Source of the DNA: Nocardia camponoti
Lineage (GTDB): Bacteria; Actinomycetota; Actinomycetes; Mycobacteriales; Mycobacteriaceae
Length of the DNA stretch: 64,000 nt
Direction of reading: 5' to 3'
Assembly: GCF_014646135.1 (NCBI RefSeq)
Contig: NZ_BMMW01000001.1
Location: 513,570-577,569, forward strand
Both the position numbers and the translations under genes were made by a program. The notes under the pieces were generated by a model that ran no database searches, was not told where the DNA came from, and saw only the letters and a program-made list of their open reading frames with translations. Every line of letters starts with the position of its first letter. Within the stretch, counting starts at the first letter, position 1. Below are positions 24,062 through 33,104 of the stretch, piece by piece.

Positions 24062-25626
24062 TGGCGCAACCACAACTTGTCGAACCGCCACGTCGGGAAC
24101 ATCGACTTCTCTTCGACAACCCCACCGACGCGCGAGGCGACCGCGTCAACGGAATCGATATAGCCCCAAATGATTTCGCCACCCTTGTCGTGGAAAATCT
24201 GTTCCATTTCCGCGACAAGCGGCTTGCGCTTTTCCGTGTCGGGCTGACGAACGACCTGCTCATAGAGTTCGGTGAAGCGCGGATTGTCGAAGTGCGTGGG
24301 GTTCACCGGGGCGTTCGGGGTGTAGTAGCGGGCGCGGCTCGCGAACGGGTTCTCCGGTGCTGAGGTGGGGATCGACGCAACCCACTGGTCGCGTTGCGGA
24401 CCGTTGAACGTGGCCGAATCCACTTGATTGATAGTCACTTTCACGCCCGCCTTGCGTGCCTGCTCGGCGACGATCGCGGCCGTGGCCGACGCGTTGGCGA
24501 CCGGGCCGACGGTCAGTTCGAACGACAGGTTTTGCGCACCCGCTTCGGCGAGCAGGGCTTTCGCACGCGTGATGTCTTGTTTGCGCTGGGCGATGCCGGT
24601 GGGGAACGTCGGATCATTCGGCGAGAACACGTCATTGGCGACGCGACCTCGTCCGCCGAGCGCGCGGGCGACGAGTTCGTCGCGGTCGAGGATAAGCCGA
24701 ACGGCTTCAACAACTTTGGGATTATTGAACGGTTCTTTCGCGAGGTTGAGGTTGATGCTCGCGGCGTTACCGGTCTGGTTGGCGACAATGCTGACGCGCT
24801 TATCACCTTCGAGCACCCGCAACTGCTCGGAGCTGATGCGGTCGGCGGTGTCGATCTGGCCCGCTTGCAGCGCGGCGACCCGGCCCGCGTCGTCTTTGAA
24901 GTCGATGATCTCCAGCTCGTCCGGGTAGGGCGTGCCGGGGCGGAAGTAGTTGTTGAACCGGGTGAAGAGCGACCGCTGTCCGGGCGTGTAGTCGACGAGC
25001 TTGTACGGGCCCGCGCCAACCGGATTGGTGACCGGGTCGAAATCGGTGGGGATCACGCCGCCGAAGTTGACGAAGACAGCGGGGAAGGGCAGGTAACCAC
25101 GGCCCCCGACGAAGCGGACTTCGACGGTGCGGTCATCGACTTTGCGTAGCGCGTCGGCGTCGACGAACGGATCACGCACGGCCGAACCGGTTTTCGGGTC
25201 TTGGATGCGGCGGATGGTGTGGATGAGGTCGTCGGCGGTGACGGTTTTGCCGTGATGGAATTCCAGGCCCTGGCGCAGGCGGATGGTCCACACCGAGGCG
25301 TCGGCGTTCGGTTCGGCGAATTCGGCTAAGGCGAGCTGCGGCTGCATCGTCGGGCCCCACTCCCACGGCTTGGCATACAGCGCGAAACCGCGCACAATGC
25401 TGCCGAATCCGATGGCGATGTGGGGGTCGAGGTTGCCCTTTTGGTTGCCGTCGAGCACGCCCATCCGCAGTCGACCGCCACGCACCGGGGTATCACCGCC
25501 AACGGTTGCGGTGTCGCCGCCGGGGGCGCACGCGGTGAGGGCGCCGCCTACGGCAAGTCCGGAGGCGAGCGCGGCCGATCCCCAGAGGAATCGGCGACGA
25601 GAAACGGTGGGGCTCACAGCAATCAC
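24058..25626 (-). CDS. Tat-exported lipoprotein, ABC solute-binding protein family 5
   Basis: 522 residues, the binding protein of the importer. The N-terminus has a twin-arginine motif (VSRRRFLWG) and a lipobox (ALTAC), so it should be exported folded and then lipid-anchored. Family 5 features: QPQLALAEFAEPNADASVWTIRLRQGLEFHHG, LAKEPFNNPKVVEAVRLILDRDELV and FDNPRFTELYEQVV. Family 5 proteins bind peptides, nickel, haem or other compounds; the operon suggests an oxidisable organic, probably sulfur-containing, ligand. GTG 25626 (leaderless) or GTG 25617 may be the start. Confidence 0.9.
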   Translation of the reverse strand: MIAVSPTVSRRRFLWGSAALASGLAVGGALTACAPGGDTATVGGDTPVRGGRLRMGVLDGNQKGNLDPHIAIGFGSIVRGFALYAKPWEWGPTMQPQLALAEFAEPNADASVWTIRLRQGLEFHHGKTVTADDLIHTIRRIQDPKTGSAVRDPFVDADALRKVDDRTVEVRFVGGRGYLPFPAVFVNFGGVIPTDFDPVTNPVGAGPYKLVDYTPGQRSLFTRFNNYFRPGTPYPDELEIIDFKDDAGRVAALQAGQIDTADRISSEQLRVLEGDKRVSIVANQTGNAASINLNLAKEPFNNPKVVEAVRLILDRDELVARALGGRGRVANDVFSPNDPTFPTGIAQRKQDITRAKALLAEAGAQNLSFELTVGPVANASATAAIVAEQARKAGVKVTINQVDSATFNGPQRDQWVASIPTSAPENPFASRARYYTPNAPVNPTHFDNPRFTELYEQVVRQPDTEKRKPLVAEMEQIFHDKGGEIIWGYIDSVDAVASRVGGVVEEKSMFPTWRFDKLWLRQ

Positions 25627-25633
25627 GATTCGC

Positions 25634-25639
25634 AGCGTA
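25634..25639 (-). promoter_or_regulatory. Candidate -10 box of the ABC-monooxygenase operon
   Basis: TACGCT on the minus strand fits TANNNT and ends 8 nt before GTG 25626. It suggests a leaderless mRNA for the whole operon 25626-19421. No riboswitch-like structure was recognised in 25640-25885. Confidence 0.5.
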
Positions 25640-25885
25640 AGTCGACGCTGCCCACGAAACCATGACCACTTTTTCGCAGATCGGAAAGATTGACAGCGAA
25701 TCTCCGGTGCGATATCGCCCGAGGTTCGGTGCGTTTACCGCATAGTGGAATAGGTGCGAGTGAGCGGGCGCGGGGAGGCGGGTAATTGCGATCACGCGCG
25801 TCAGTAATTCGCTAGCAGCGAAGAAATGCCCGGCTGCCGGGGCGTGCCGTCCCGACCGTGACCCGACGGTGGTAGGAAAGGGGGC

Positions 25886-27247
25886 GTGTCGGCAACTGGC
25901 GAACAAACGCAGTCAAAGAAGCGCTCACGTGCGGAAGAAGAAGTTGTTGAGCTGGTCAGCAAGCTGATCCAGTTCGACACGTCCAACACCGGCGAACTCG
26001 CGACGACCAAGGGCGAAAAAGCCTGTGCGGAGTGGGTCGCGGAAAAACTGCACGAGGTTGGGTACGAAACCGAATACGTCGAATCGGGTGCGCCCGGACG
26101 CGGCAACGTGTTCGCGCGGCTGCGCGGTGCCGATCCCGAACGTGGCGCGCTGATGATTCACGGCCACCTCGACGTGGTACCCGCCGAAGCGGCCGACTGG
26201 AGTGTCCACCCGTTCTCAGGCGCCATTCAAGACGGATACGTGTGGGGCCGCGGCGCGATCGACATGAAAGACATGGTCGGCATGGCGTTGGCGTTGGCCC
26301 GCCAGTTCAAAGCCGAAGGGACCGTTCCGCCAAGGGATTTGGTTTTCGCGTTCCTCGCCGATGAGGAGAACGGCGGCAAGTGGGGGTCGCAGTGGCTTGT
26401 CGAGCATCGTCCCGACCTGTTCGACGGGATCACCGAAGCCGTTGGTGAGGTCGGCGGGTTCTCACTCACCGTCCCGCGCCCTGACGGCACCGAAAAGCGT
26501 CTCTACCTGGTCGAAACCGCCGAAAAGGGGCTCGGGTGGATGCGGTTGCGCGCCAAAGCGCGTGCCGGGCACGGGTCGTTCCTGCATGACGACAACGCCG
26601 TGACGATCCTCGCCGAAGCGGTCGCGCGGCTGGGTCGCCACACCTTCCCGGTTGTGCTTTCGGATTCGGTTGCCGAATTCCTCGCCGCCGTCACCGAGGA
26701 AACGGGGTTGCAGTTCGATCCGGAAAGCCCCGATATCGAAGGTCAACTCGCGAAACTGGGCACCATTTCGCGGATCATCGGCGCGACCCTGCGCGACACC
26801 GCCAACCCGACGATGCTGCAAGCGGGCTACAAAGCCAACGTGATCCCGCAAACCGCCGAAGCCGTCGTCGACTGCCGGGTTGTCCCCGGTCGCCAGGCCG
26901 CGTTCGAACGGGAAGTCGACGAGCTCATTGGCCCGGACGTGGAACGCGAGTGGATCACCAAACTCGACTCGTATGAAACAACATTCGACGGTCACCTCGT
27001 CGACGCGATGAACGACGCGGTACTCGCCAACGACCCCAACGGTCGCACCGTGCCCTATATGCTTTCCGGTGGCACCGACGCGAAAGCGTTCGCCCGCTTA
27101 GGGATTCGCTGCTTCGGGTTCGCGCCACTGCAACTGCCGCCCGACCTCGACTTCACCGCGCTCTTCCACGGTGTTGATGAACGCGTTCCGGTCGCGTCGC
27201 TGGAATTCGGCACGCGAGTGTTGGAACATTTCCTGCTGAACAGCTGA
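25886..27247 (+). CDS. M20 family metallopeptidase (Rv2141c-like)
   Basis: 453 residues, M20/M25/M40 di-zinc hydrolase. The first metal motif is [21 protein letters not shown], the bridging aspartate lies in [13 protein letters not shown], and the catalytic Glu pair is in FLADEENGG. The dimerisation domain follows ([17 protein letters not shown]), and the last metal histidine is in [12 protein letters not shown]. It is predicted to cleave dipeptides or acylated amino acids in the cytosol. GTG 25886 has AGGAAAGGGG upstream. Peptidase then YbhB-like gene matches the Rv2141c-Rv2140c order of M. tuberculosis. Confidence 0.9.
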   Translation: MSATGEQTQSKKRSRAEEEVVELVSKLIQFDTSNTGELATTKGEKACAEWVAEKLHEVGYETEYVESGAPGRGNVFARLRGADPERGALMIHGHLDVVPAEAADWSVHPFSGAIQDGYVWGRGAIDMKDMVGMALALARQFKAEGTVPPRDLVFAFLADEENGGKWGSQWLVEHRPDLFDGITEAVGEVGGFSLTVPRPDGTEKRLYLVETAEKGLGWMRLRAKARAGHGSFLHDDNAVTILAEAVARLGRHTFPVVLSDSVAEFLAAVTEETGLQFDPESPDIEGQLAKLGTISRIIGATLRDTANPTMLQAGYKANVIPQTAEAVVDCRVVPGRQAAFEREVDELIGPDVEREWITKLDSYETTFDGHLVDAMNDAVLANDPNGRTVPYMLSGGTDAKAFARLGIRCFGFAPLQLPPDLDFTALFHGVDERVPVASLEFGTRVLEHFLLNS

Positions 27248-27272
27248 GCCCAGTCAACCGAATCGGAGTGAT

Positions 27273-27803
27273 ATGAGCCGTCACGATCCGTACGCACCGT
27301 TGCCGTCGGTGCCCACCTTCACCGTCACCTCAACCGACATCGTCGCTAACGCCCCGCTCAACAACGCCCAGGTTTCGGGCGTGCTCGGTGCTGGCGGCGA
27401 AGATGTGTCGCCGGAACTGAGCTGGTCGGGCTACCCGGTCGAGACCAAAAGTTTCGCGGTGACCTGTTTCGACCCAGACGCACCGACCGCATCGGGGTTC
27501 TGGCACTGGGCGGTTGGCAATATCCCGCCGTCGGTCACGTCGCTGCCCGCGGGCGCGGGGTCCAAGGGTGGAAAGCTGCCCGACGGTGCGGTGAGCTTGC
27601 GCAACGACGCGGGCTTCCCCGGGTTCGTCGGTGCCGCACCACCGAAAGGTCATGGGGCGCACCGGTATTACGTTGTTGTCCACGCCGTTGACGTCGCCGA
27701 ACTCGACATTAACGCCGAGACAACCCCGGCAGTGCTCGGGTTCAACCTGTTCTTCCACACCCTCGCTCGCGCGACCCTGATCGGGACCTACGAAGTGGAG
27801 TGA
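27273..27803 (+). CDS. YbhB/YbcL family (PEBP, Raf-kinase-inhibitor-like) protein
   Basis: 176 residues, phosphatidylethanolamine-binding-protein fold. Signatures: [34 protein letters not shown] with the DPDxP and HW elements of the anion pocket, and [13 protein letters not shown]. The likely orthologue by position is Rv2140c (TB18.6). Its biochemical role in bacteria is unclear. It follows the peptidase by 25 bp, with GGAG before ATG 27273. Confidence 0.92.
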   Translation: MSRHDPYAPLPSVPTFTVTSTDIVANAPLNNAQVSGVLGAGGEDVSPELSWSGYPVETKSFAVTCFDPDAPTASGFWHWAVGNIPPSVTSLPAGAGSKGGKLPDGAVSLRNDAGFPGFVGAAPPKGHGAHRYYVVVHAVDVAELDINAETTPAVLGFNLFFHTLARATLIGTYEVE

Positions 27804-27812
27804 AAAGGCAAT

Positions 27813-27833
27813 GGCCCCAGACAATCTGGGGCC
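27813..27833. terminator. Bidirectional hairpin between convergent genes
   Basis: GGCCCCAGA (27813-27821) and TCTGGGGCC (27825-27833) form a perfect 9-bp stem with a CAA loop between the YbhB-like gene and fadD. Confidence 0.8.
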
Positions 27834-27842
27834 GTTCGCTGT

Positions 27843-29669
27843 CTATTTGGCTTCCACCACGTGGGCCGGGGGAGTGCTCGCGTACAGGTCGCCGATCACG
27901 CTGGCGTACTTCGTTGCGATCGGCACCCGCTTGAGCGACATCTTCGGCGTCAGCTCGTCACCGCCTGGCTCCCACAGGGTTTCGACGATGGTGAAGCGTT
28001 TGATCTGTTCGACGCGCGACAGTTTGCGGTTGCCCGCGACGATCGCGGCCTTGACCTCGTCGATGATTTCCTGCCGTCGAGTGAGTTCGGCGTGGGTGAG
28101 TTCGGTCGCGTCAAAGTCTTTGGCGCGCAACGCGACTACGTCGGGGTCGAGCATAATCAGCGCGGTGATGTACGGGCGCGCCTCACCAATGGCGACAGCT
28201 TGACCGATGATCGACGACGCCGCCTTGGCTGCGTTTTCGATATTCGACGGGGCGATGTTTTTGCCTGCCTCGCTGATGATGAGTTCTTTTTTGCGGTCGA
28301 TGATGCTCAGGTAACCGTCGGCGTCGATGGTGCCGACGTCGCCGGTGTGCAGCCACCCGTCCGCGTCGATCGCCTCGGCGGTCTTGTCGGGCATGTTGCG
28401 GTAGCCGCCGGTCACAATGGGGCCGCGAATGAGGACTTCGCCGTCGGCGTCAAGGCGCAGTTCGCAGCCGTCGATGACGCGCCCGACTGTGCCGGGGCGC
28501 GGTTTGTCGAGCTCGGTGTAGGTGCCGACGCCGGAGGTTTCCGACATGCCCCACACCTCGCTGACCGCGAAACCGAGGCCGAGGAAGTACTCCAGAGTTT
28601 CCGGCGGGATCGGCGCCGCGCCTGACGAGGCGACACGCAACTGCGAAAGACCAAGCGCCGCACGCAACTTCGACAGGACAAGCGCGTCAGCGATCTTGTG
28701 CTGCACGGCAAGGACTGGCGAGATGGACTTGCCTGCGAGGTTCGCGCGTGCGCGGGCGACACCGGTGTCGATGGCCCAGTTCGCGAGCGCTTTCTTCACC
28801 GGACTCGGCTCAGCGGCGAGTTTGTTCTCAATGCCCGCCTTGATTTTCTGCCACACGCGCGGCACACCGAAGAACACCGTTGGTTGCGCGTCGGGCAGCG
28901 CGGCGGCGATCTCGCGCGGATCGGGCACAGTGGTGATTTGGATGCCGGTGAGCAGGCTCATCGCGTGCGCGGAAATGCGATCGGCGACGTGCGCGGCGGG
29001 CAAGTAGGACACCGCGCGGTCGGAACCGTCGACCGGCAGCGGCCCGCTGACCAGGCCCGACACCTGCGCGAGGACATTGGCGTGGGTGAGTTCGACACCC
29101 TTGGACGGGCCAGTGGTGCCCGAGGTGTAGATCAGCGTGGCCAGGTCGGTCGGTTTGACCGAACGCCACGCGGCGTCGAAATCGAAGCCTTCGGCCGGGT
29201 CGTTCTCAAGCTGGTCGAGGGTGATCGCGCCTTCGGCGGTGCCGTCGACGACAACGAGGTGCGGGATTTTCGCGCCGGATTCGGCGATCACGCCAAGGAA
29301 CGCCTGTTCGGTGATGACTACCTGGTTGCCGGCGTTGGCGAAAACGTGGGCGATCTGCTCGGGGGAGCTGGTGTTGTACACCGAGAACGGGGTGGCACCC
29401 AGGTGCAGGGCCGCGGTGTCGACGAGGTTGAACTCGGGCCGGTTGGTGAGCATGATCCCCACCGAATCACCGTGGGCGACACCGAGTTTCGCTAGTCCGG
29501 CGGCGAGGGCACGCACGCGGGTTGCGTATTCGTCCCAGGTGATTTGTTGTGTGCCGCCGACCGTGCGGAGCGCGACCTCGTTAGGCCGCTGAGCTGCGGT
29601 CTGCTGGAAAGCGGCGGGCACGGTGTGGACCGTGACCCCGGAGGCGTGCGCGAACTCGATGTCTGTCAT
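27843..29669 (-). CDS. fadD: Long-chain fatty acid-CoA ligase (FadD15-like)
   Basis: About 608 residues, adenylate-forming enzyme of the long-chain acyl-CoA synthetase type. The AMP-binding P-loop is TLIYTSGTTGPSKGVELTH; further motifs are YLPAAHVADRI, EVWGMSETSG, the hinge DGYLSIIDRKKELII, and the C-terminal lysine region ISEAGKNIAPSNIEN. It activates fatty acids for beta-oxidation or lipid assembly. ATG 29669 follows AGGACAGG; GTG 29702 is an in-frame alternative. The gene is inserted in a region where M. tuberculosis has Rv2140c next to pyrD. Confidence 0.92.
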   Translation of the reverse strand: MTDIEFAHASGVTVHTVPAAFQQTAAQRPNEVALRTVGGTQQITWDEYATRVRALAAGLAKLGVAHGDSVGIMLTNRPEFNLVDTAALHLGATPFSVYNTSSPEQIAHVFANAGNQVVITEQAFLGVIAESGAKIPHLVVVDGTAEGAITLDQLENDPAEGFDFDAAWRSVKPTDLATLIYTSGTTGPSKGVELTHANVLAQVSGLVSGPLPVDGSDRAVSYLPAAHVADRISAHAMSLLTGIQITTVPDPREIAAALPDAQPTVFFGVPRVWQKIKAGIENKLAAEPSPVKKALANWAIDTGVARARANLAGKSISPVLAVQHKIADALVLSKLRAALGLSQLRVASSGAAPIPPETLEYFLGLGFAVSEVWGMSETSGVGTYTELDKPRPGTVGRVIDGCELRLDADGEVLIRGPIVTGGYRNMPDKTAEAIDADGWLHTGDVGTIDADGYLSIIDRKKELIISEAGKNIAPSNIENAAKAASSIIGQAVAIGEARPYITALIMLDPDVVALRAKDFDATELTHAELTRRQEIIDEVKAAIVAGNRKLSRVEQIKRFTIVETLWEPGGDELTPKMSLKRVPIATKYASVIGDLYASTPPAHVVEAK

Positions 29670-29746
29670 GTAACCCTGTCCTGAAAGTGTGGCGCGGCTC
29701 ACTTCAGCTTAACCGGACAAACAGGATTTGTGGCACAGGTTACACA

Positions 29747-30817
29747 TTACTGACGGTGTTCGGCCCCTACCGCTTCGCTCAGCGACTTGTAGCCGTTCTC
29801 GCGCAGCTTCTTCGCCAAATGGCGGTGAATGCGCGTGGTCCAGAACGCGCCACCGTAAATGAAGCCGGTGTAGCCCTGCAGCAGCGTCGCGCCCGCGAGC
29901 ACCCGCTCCCACGCCTGTTCGGGGGTTTCGATGCCACCGACCGAGATCAGGACCAGCTTGTCGCCGACGCGCGCGTACAGGCGACGCAGCACTTCTAGGG
30001 ACCGGTCAGCCACCGGCGCACCCGACAGGCCGCCCGCGCCGATCGCGTCGACCTCCGCGGTGGGGGTATTCAGGCCAGCGCGGCTGATCGTGGTGTTGGT
30101 CGCGACAATGCCCGCCAAGCCCAGTTCGACGGCCAAGTCGGCGACGGCGTCGATGTCGTTGTCGGCGAGATCGGGGGCGATCTTGACCAACACCGGCACC
30201 GAAACGCTGTCTTGCACCGCGCGCAAGATCGGGCGCAGCGACTCAACGGCTTGCAAATCGCGCAGGCCGGGAGTGTTCGGCGACGACACGTTCACGACGA
30301 CGAAGTCGGCGAGCGGACCAAGCAGCCGCGCGCTCGTCGCGTAATCGGCGGCGGCAGCGTCGGGTTCAACGATCTTGGTCTTGCCGATGTTCGCGCCGAT
30401 CGGGACCGTCGGGGTCGCGGCGTGTAGTCGTGACGCGGCTGCGGCGGCACCGTGGTTGTTGAAACCCATGCGGTTGATGAGCGCGTGGTCGGCGGGCAGC
30501 CGGAACAGGCGCGGTGCCGGGTTGCCTGGCTGGGCCTGTGCGGTGACGGTGCCGATCTCGGCGAACCCGAAACCCAGTGGGCCCCATACGTTTACGCCGT
30601 CGGCGTTCTTGTCGAAACCGGCGGCAAGCCCGACCGGGGCGGGGAAGTCGACCCCGAACGCCGTCGTCGCCAAGATCGGGTCGTTGACGTTGGTGAGCTT
30701 GCGCGCGAGCCACCGCGTCGGGGGGAACAAGGTCGCCGCGCGCAACGCCGAGAACACCACGTGGTGGGCGCGCTCAGGCGGCAGCAGAAACATCAGACGT
30801 AGCAGAAGGGCATACAT
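29747..30817 (-). CDS. pyrD: Dihydroorotate dehydrogenase (quinone), class 2
   Basis: About 356 residues, the membrane-associated FMN enzyme of pyrimidine synthesis. Class 2 features: a hydrophobic N-terminal helix ([20 protein letters not shown]), [12 protein letters not shown], the NRMGFNNHG loop, [16 protein letters not shown] with the catalytic serine, and the C-terminal [36 protein letters not shown] 30817 is 8 nt after the stop of the DUF5703 gene, so the three genes lppL-like, DUF5703 and pyrD form a coupled unit. Confidence 0.95.
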   Translation of the reverse strand: MYALLLRLMFLLPPERAHHVVFSALRAATLFPPTRWLARKLTNVNDPILATTAFGVDFPAPVGLAAGFDKNADGVNVWGPLGFGFAEIGTVTAQAQPGNPAPRLFRLPADHALINRMGFNNHGAAAAASRLHAATPTVPIGANIGKTKIVEPDAAAADYATSARLLGPLADFVVVNVSSPNTPGLRDLQAVESLRPILRAVQDSVSVPVLVKIAPDLADNDIDAVADLAVELGLAGIVATNTTISRAGLNTPTAEVDAIGAGGLSGAPVADRSLEVLRRLYARVGDKLVLISVGGIETPEQAWERVLAGATLLQGYTGFIYGGAFWTTRIHRHLAKKLRENGYKSLSEAVGAEHRQ

Positions 30818-30824
30818 ACGCGGC

Positions 30825-31064
30825 TCACAATCGGGGTTCGGGCGCGGGCAGAAGGGGATTTTTGCGGCGACGCAGCAACACTCGGCGACTGCCGTCGGTG
30901 TAGGCACGCACCCGCGACAACTCCCACCCACCGAACTCCGCTTGAATCGCCAACCGCATCGACGCGGACACCCGGGTCACTTCCCGAGGCAACCGCAGTC
31001 GCACATAGTCGTACTCGTGATCGCTGTCGCTGGTATCCCAGCTCGCAGGTGCTGATCGCGTCAT
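30825..31064 (-). CDS. DUF5703 family small protein
   Basis: 79 residues matching the actinobacterial DUF5703 pattern: [20 protein letters not shown], then [26 protein letters not shown]. Basic C-terminus and no signal peptide. The function is not known. Its ATG overlaps the stop of the lipoprotein gene (ATGA), and pyrD starts 8 nt after its stop. Confidence 0.85.
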   Translation of the reverse strand: MTRSAPASWDTSDSDHEYDYVRLRLPREVTRVSASMRLAIQAEFGGWELSRVRAYTDGSRRVLLRRRKNPLLPAPEPRL

Positions 31065-32044
31065 CGGGGGCCCCTTCCCGTGCTGATCCGCTGCACCCCG
31101 TCACCGACGGCCGAAACGACCACCAGCTCACCGGTGCGGCTGTCAACGGTGATGGCGTCGGGCTGACGCACCGTCGGGAACCGGGCCACTTCGACGCCGA
31201 TTCCCGTCGACAGATCGAATCCGACAACCTCATTGCTCTCGGTGGCGCTCACCCAGACCGTGTCCGAACGCGGGTCGTAGGCGAGGCCGTAAGGCGATGA
31301 TGCTACCGGGAAACGTTGACGTAGGACGAGTGGACCGGCCGTGTAAACGAGCAGTTCGCCGCCCACGGGGTCGGAAACGATGATCCGGCCGAAGGGGTCG
31401 GTGATGGCGTTGGCGGCGCCGTCGCCCGCGCGGAGCATGAGGCCGAGGTGGTCGTCGGAGATGGCGACGATGGCGGTTTGGCGACGATCAAGCACGCTGA
31501 TGTTGGTGCCGGTGAGGGCGATGACGTCGGCGGAAACCAGGCCGCTGACGGTGCGTGCGACGGTGCCGTCGGGGTTGACTTCGATGACCTTGCCGACGGC
31601 GGTGCCGACAATCAGGGAGCCGTCGGGGCGGATCGCGGCGCTGCGGGCGTCGCCGTCGATCGGGGTTTCTTTGGTGCTGCCGGTCGTCGCGTCGACGGTG
31701 ATGACCTTGCCGGGCGCTGGAACGAGGATTGTTCCCGGTGCGCCTTGAGCGAGGGAGGCGCCGGGGCTGGGCAGTTTCAGCTCTTTTTTGCCGAGCAGTG
31801 TCAGCGTGGTGCCCACGGTGTCGAGAACGGCGACGGTCCCGGTTGCTGCTTCGGCCAAGACGGCTTTGCTCGCGCTGATCGGGGTGACCTGGCCAGCGGG
31901 CGCTGTCGTTGTCGGGGGAGAGACGGCGGCCGTCGCGGCGGGGCGGGTGGGGACGTCGGGGGAACCGTCGCGGTCACCGCATCCGACGATGAGCAGCGCG
32001 ACTGAACTCAACAGCGCGCCAACGACTAAGCCGCGAGAGCGCAT
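31061..32044 (-). CDS. Beta-propeller lipoprotein (LppL-like)
   Basis: 327 residues with a lipoprotein signal (lipobox LIVGC at about residue 22), a Pro/Thr-rich linker, then repeated strands of the YncE/NHL beta-propeller kind (AAIRPDGSLIVGTAVGKVIEVNPDGTV; GLAYDPRSDTVWVSATESNEVVGFDL; QPDAITVDSRTGELVVVSAVG). It is probably anchored on the outer face of the cytoplasmic membrane. Position next to pyrD suggests LppL (Rv2138) by synteny. AAGGAG lies upstream of ATG 32044. Confidence 0.8.
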   Translation of the reverse strand: MRSRGLVVGALLSSVALLIVGCGDRDGSPDVPTRPAATAAVSPPTTTAPAGQVTPISASKAVLAEAATGTVAVLDTVGTTLTLLGKKELKLPSPGASLAQGAPGTILVPAPGKVITVDATTGSTKETPIDGDARSAAIRPDGSLIVGTAVGKVIEVNPDGTVARTVSGLVSADVIALTGTNISVLDRRQTAIVAISDDHLGLMLRAGDGAANAITDPFGRIIVSDPVGGELLVYTAGPLVLRQRFPVASSPYGLAYDPRSDTVWVSATESNEVVGFDLSTGIGVEVARFPTVRQPDAITVDSRTGELVVVSAVGDGVQRISTGRGPR

Positions 32045-32156
32045 GTACCGGACTCCTTGTCCTCAAGACGACACCATTTCCACCATCTGACCATGCTGAC
32101 CCACCAGTAGCTTCGACCGGGTCGGCCCAGGTTTGCCAGGTAGTGACGCGGGTTAC

Positions 32157-32185
32157 TGTTGACATGACAGCAACTGATGTCAACA
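32157..32185 (+). promoter_or_regulatory. Perfect 9-bp inverted repeat, candidate operator
   Basis: TGTTGACAT (32157-32165) and ATGTCAACA (32177-32185), separated by 11 nt. The left half contains a perfect -35-like TTGACA. It lies 22 nt before the start of the 32207 gene and in the divergent gap with the lipoprotein gene, so it may bind a dimeric regulator controlling one or both. Confidence 0.55.
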
Positions 32186-32206
32186 AACTCGACGAGGAGA
32201 ACGCCG

Positions 32207-32563
32207 ATGACCGAGGCCACCCCAAGGCGGTTCGGCATCGACGACGTGACCGTCGGGCCCTTCGCACACGGTTTCGGCACCACCGACGACGGCCGCGCGT
32301 TCGCTTTCCGCACCCGTCGCTCCACGCTGACCGTCCAGATTTACCGCGCTGACCTGGGCGAAACCGTGCCAACCACCGCCGACGTTGTCGCTGAGGCCAC
32401 CGGCAGCATCGTCGATATCGACACCAGCGACGAACGCAGCATCAGCGCCTACGTCGCCGACCTCGTCGCACGCGCGACCCCGGTCGCACCCTCTACTCCC
32501 CGTGATCTGACCTCGGTGAAAGGACTCCTGGTCCGAATCAGTGCCGTCATTGATGGTATGTAG
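32207..32563 (+). CDS. Small hypothetical protein (possible Rv2137c positional equivalent)
   Basis: 118 residues, soluble and acidic, with a beta-rich N-terminal half (GRAFAFRTRRSTLTVQIYRADL) and no motif that I recognise. GAGGAG lies 7 nt before ATG 32207, which fixes the start. It is divergent from the LppL-like gene, as Rv2137c is from lppL in M. tuberculosis; the equivalence is by position only. Its stop codon directly abuts the next ATG. Confidence 0.75.
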   Translation: MTEATPRRFGIDDVTVGPFAHGFGTTDDGRAFAFRTRRSTLTVQIYRADLGETVPTTADVVAEATGSIVDIDTSDERSISAYVADLVARATPVAPSTPRDLTSVKGLLVRISAVIDGM

Positions 32564-33103
32564 ATGGTGATGTCTTCCACATTTGCCGCCCGCGCCCTAC
32601 TGGTCGCCGCGAGCCTCTCAGCTGTCCTGCTCGCTTCGTCGTGCGCGAACTCTTCCGACGAGGCGAGCGTTGACGCCGCCCGTTCGTCGGCGAACGCGTC
32701 ACTGTCGACGTCGGTCTCCATCTCCTCAAGCAAGGCGCACGCCCCGCTGCCGAACGCCACCGAACTCGACGCCCAGATCAAAAAGGCGCTCGACCCGAAC
32801 CTGCCCGACAGCGAACGCACCAACCTCATCGAAGACGGCGCCGCGTTCTCCGACGCCATCCCCGACATGTACAAGGCGCTGCGCGACAACCCGCACGCTG
32901 TCTATGGCGTTGTCGACCCGGTTTTCGACAACCGCGACGGCACCCTGACCGCGACCATGCGCCTCGACAAGGATGGTTCGGGCACCAATATCCGCACCAC
33001 GATCGTGCATTTCGTGCTGCTCGACGGCAGGTGGAAGATTTCGCGCACCGACCTGTGCGGCATCCTGCGCTCGGCTGATTACCGAACTGCTGCCTGCGGC
33101 TGA
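32564..33103 (+). CDS. Lipoprotein with MTB12-like (low-molecular-weight antigen) domain
   Basis: 179 residues. Lipoprotein signal with lipobox LASSC at about residue 27, a serine-rich linker (STSVSISSS), then a domain resembling the mycobacterial antigen MTB12/CFP-2: PNATELDAQIKKALDPNLPD, LIEDGAAFSDAIPDM and VVHFVLLDGRWKISRTDLC. Its function is unknown, but it is secreted or surface-exposed. The stop precedes the MMPL ATG by 1 nt, so the two are probably expressed together. ATG 32570 is an alternative start. Confidence 0.75.
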   Translation: MVMSSTFAARALLVAASLSAVLLASSCANSSDEASVDAARSSANASLSTSVSISSSKAHAPLPNATELDAQIKKALDPNLPDSERTNLIEDGAAFSDAIPDMYKALRDNPHAVYGVVDPVFDNRDGTLTATMRLDKDGSGTNIRTTIVHFVLLDGRWKISRTDLCGILRSADYRTAACG

Positions 33104-33104
33104 C

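Noticed and set aside
25640..25885. Sulfur-related riboswitch in front of the ABC-monooxygenase operon
   Set aside because: No SAM-type core or terminator/antiterminator was recognised, and the likely transcript is leaderless.
29747..30931. Longer PyrD start at 30931
   Set aside because: The extension is Cys/Pro-rich, overlaps the DUF5703 gene and lacks family similarity; ATG 30817 fits class 2 PyrD.
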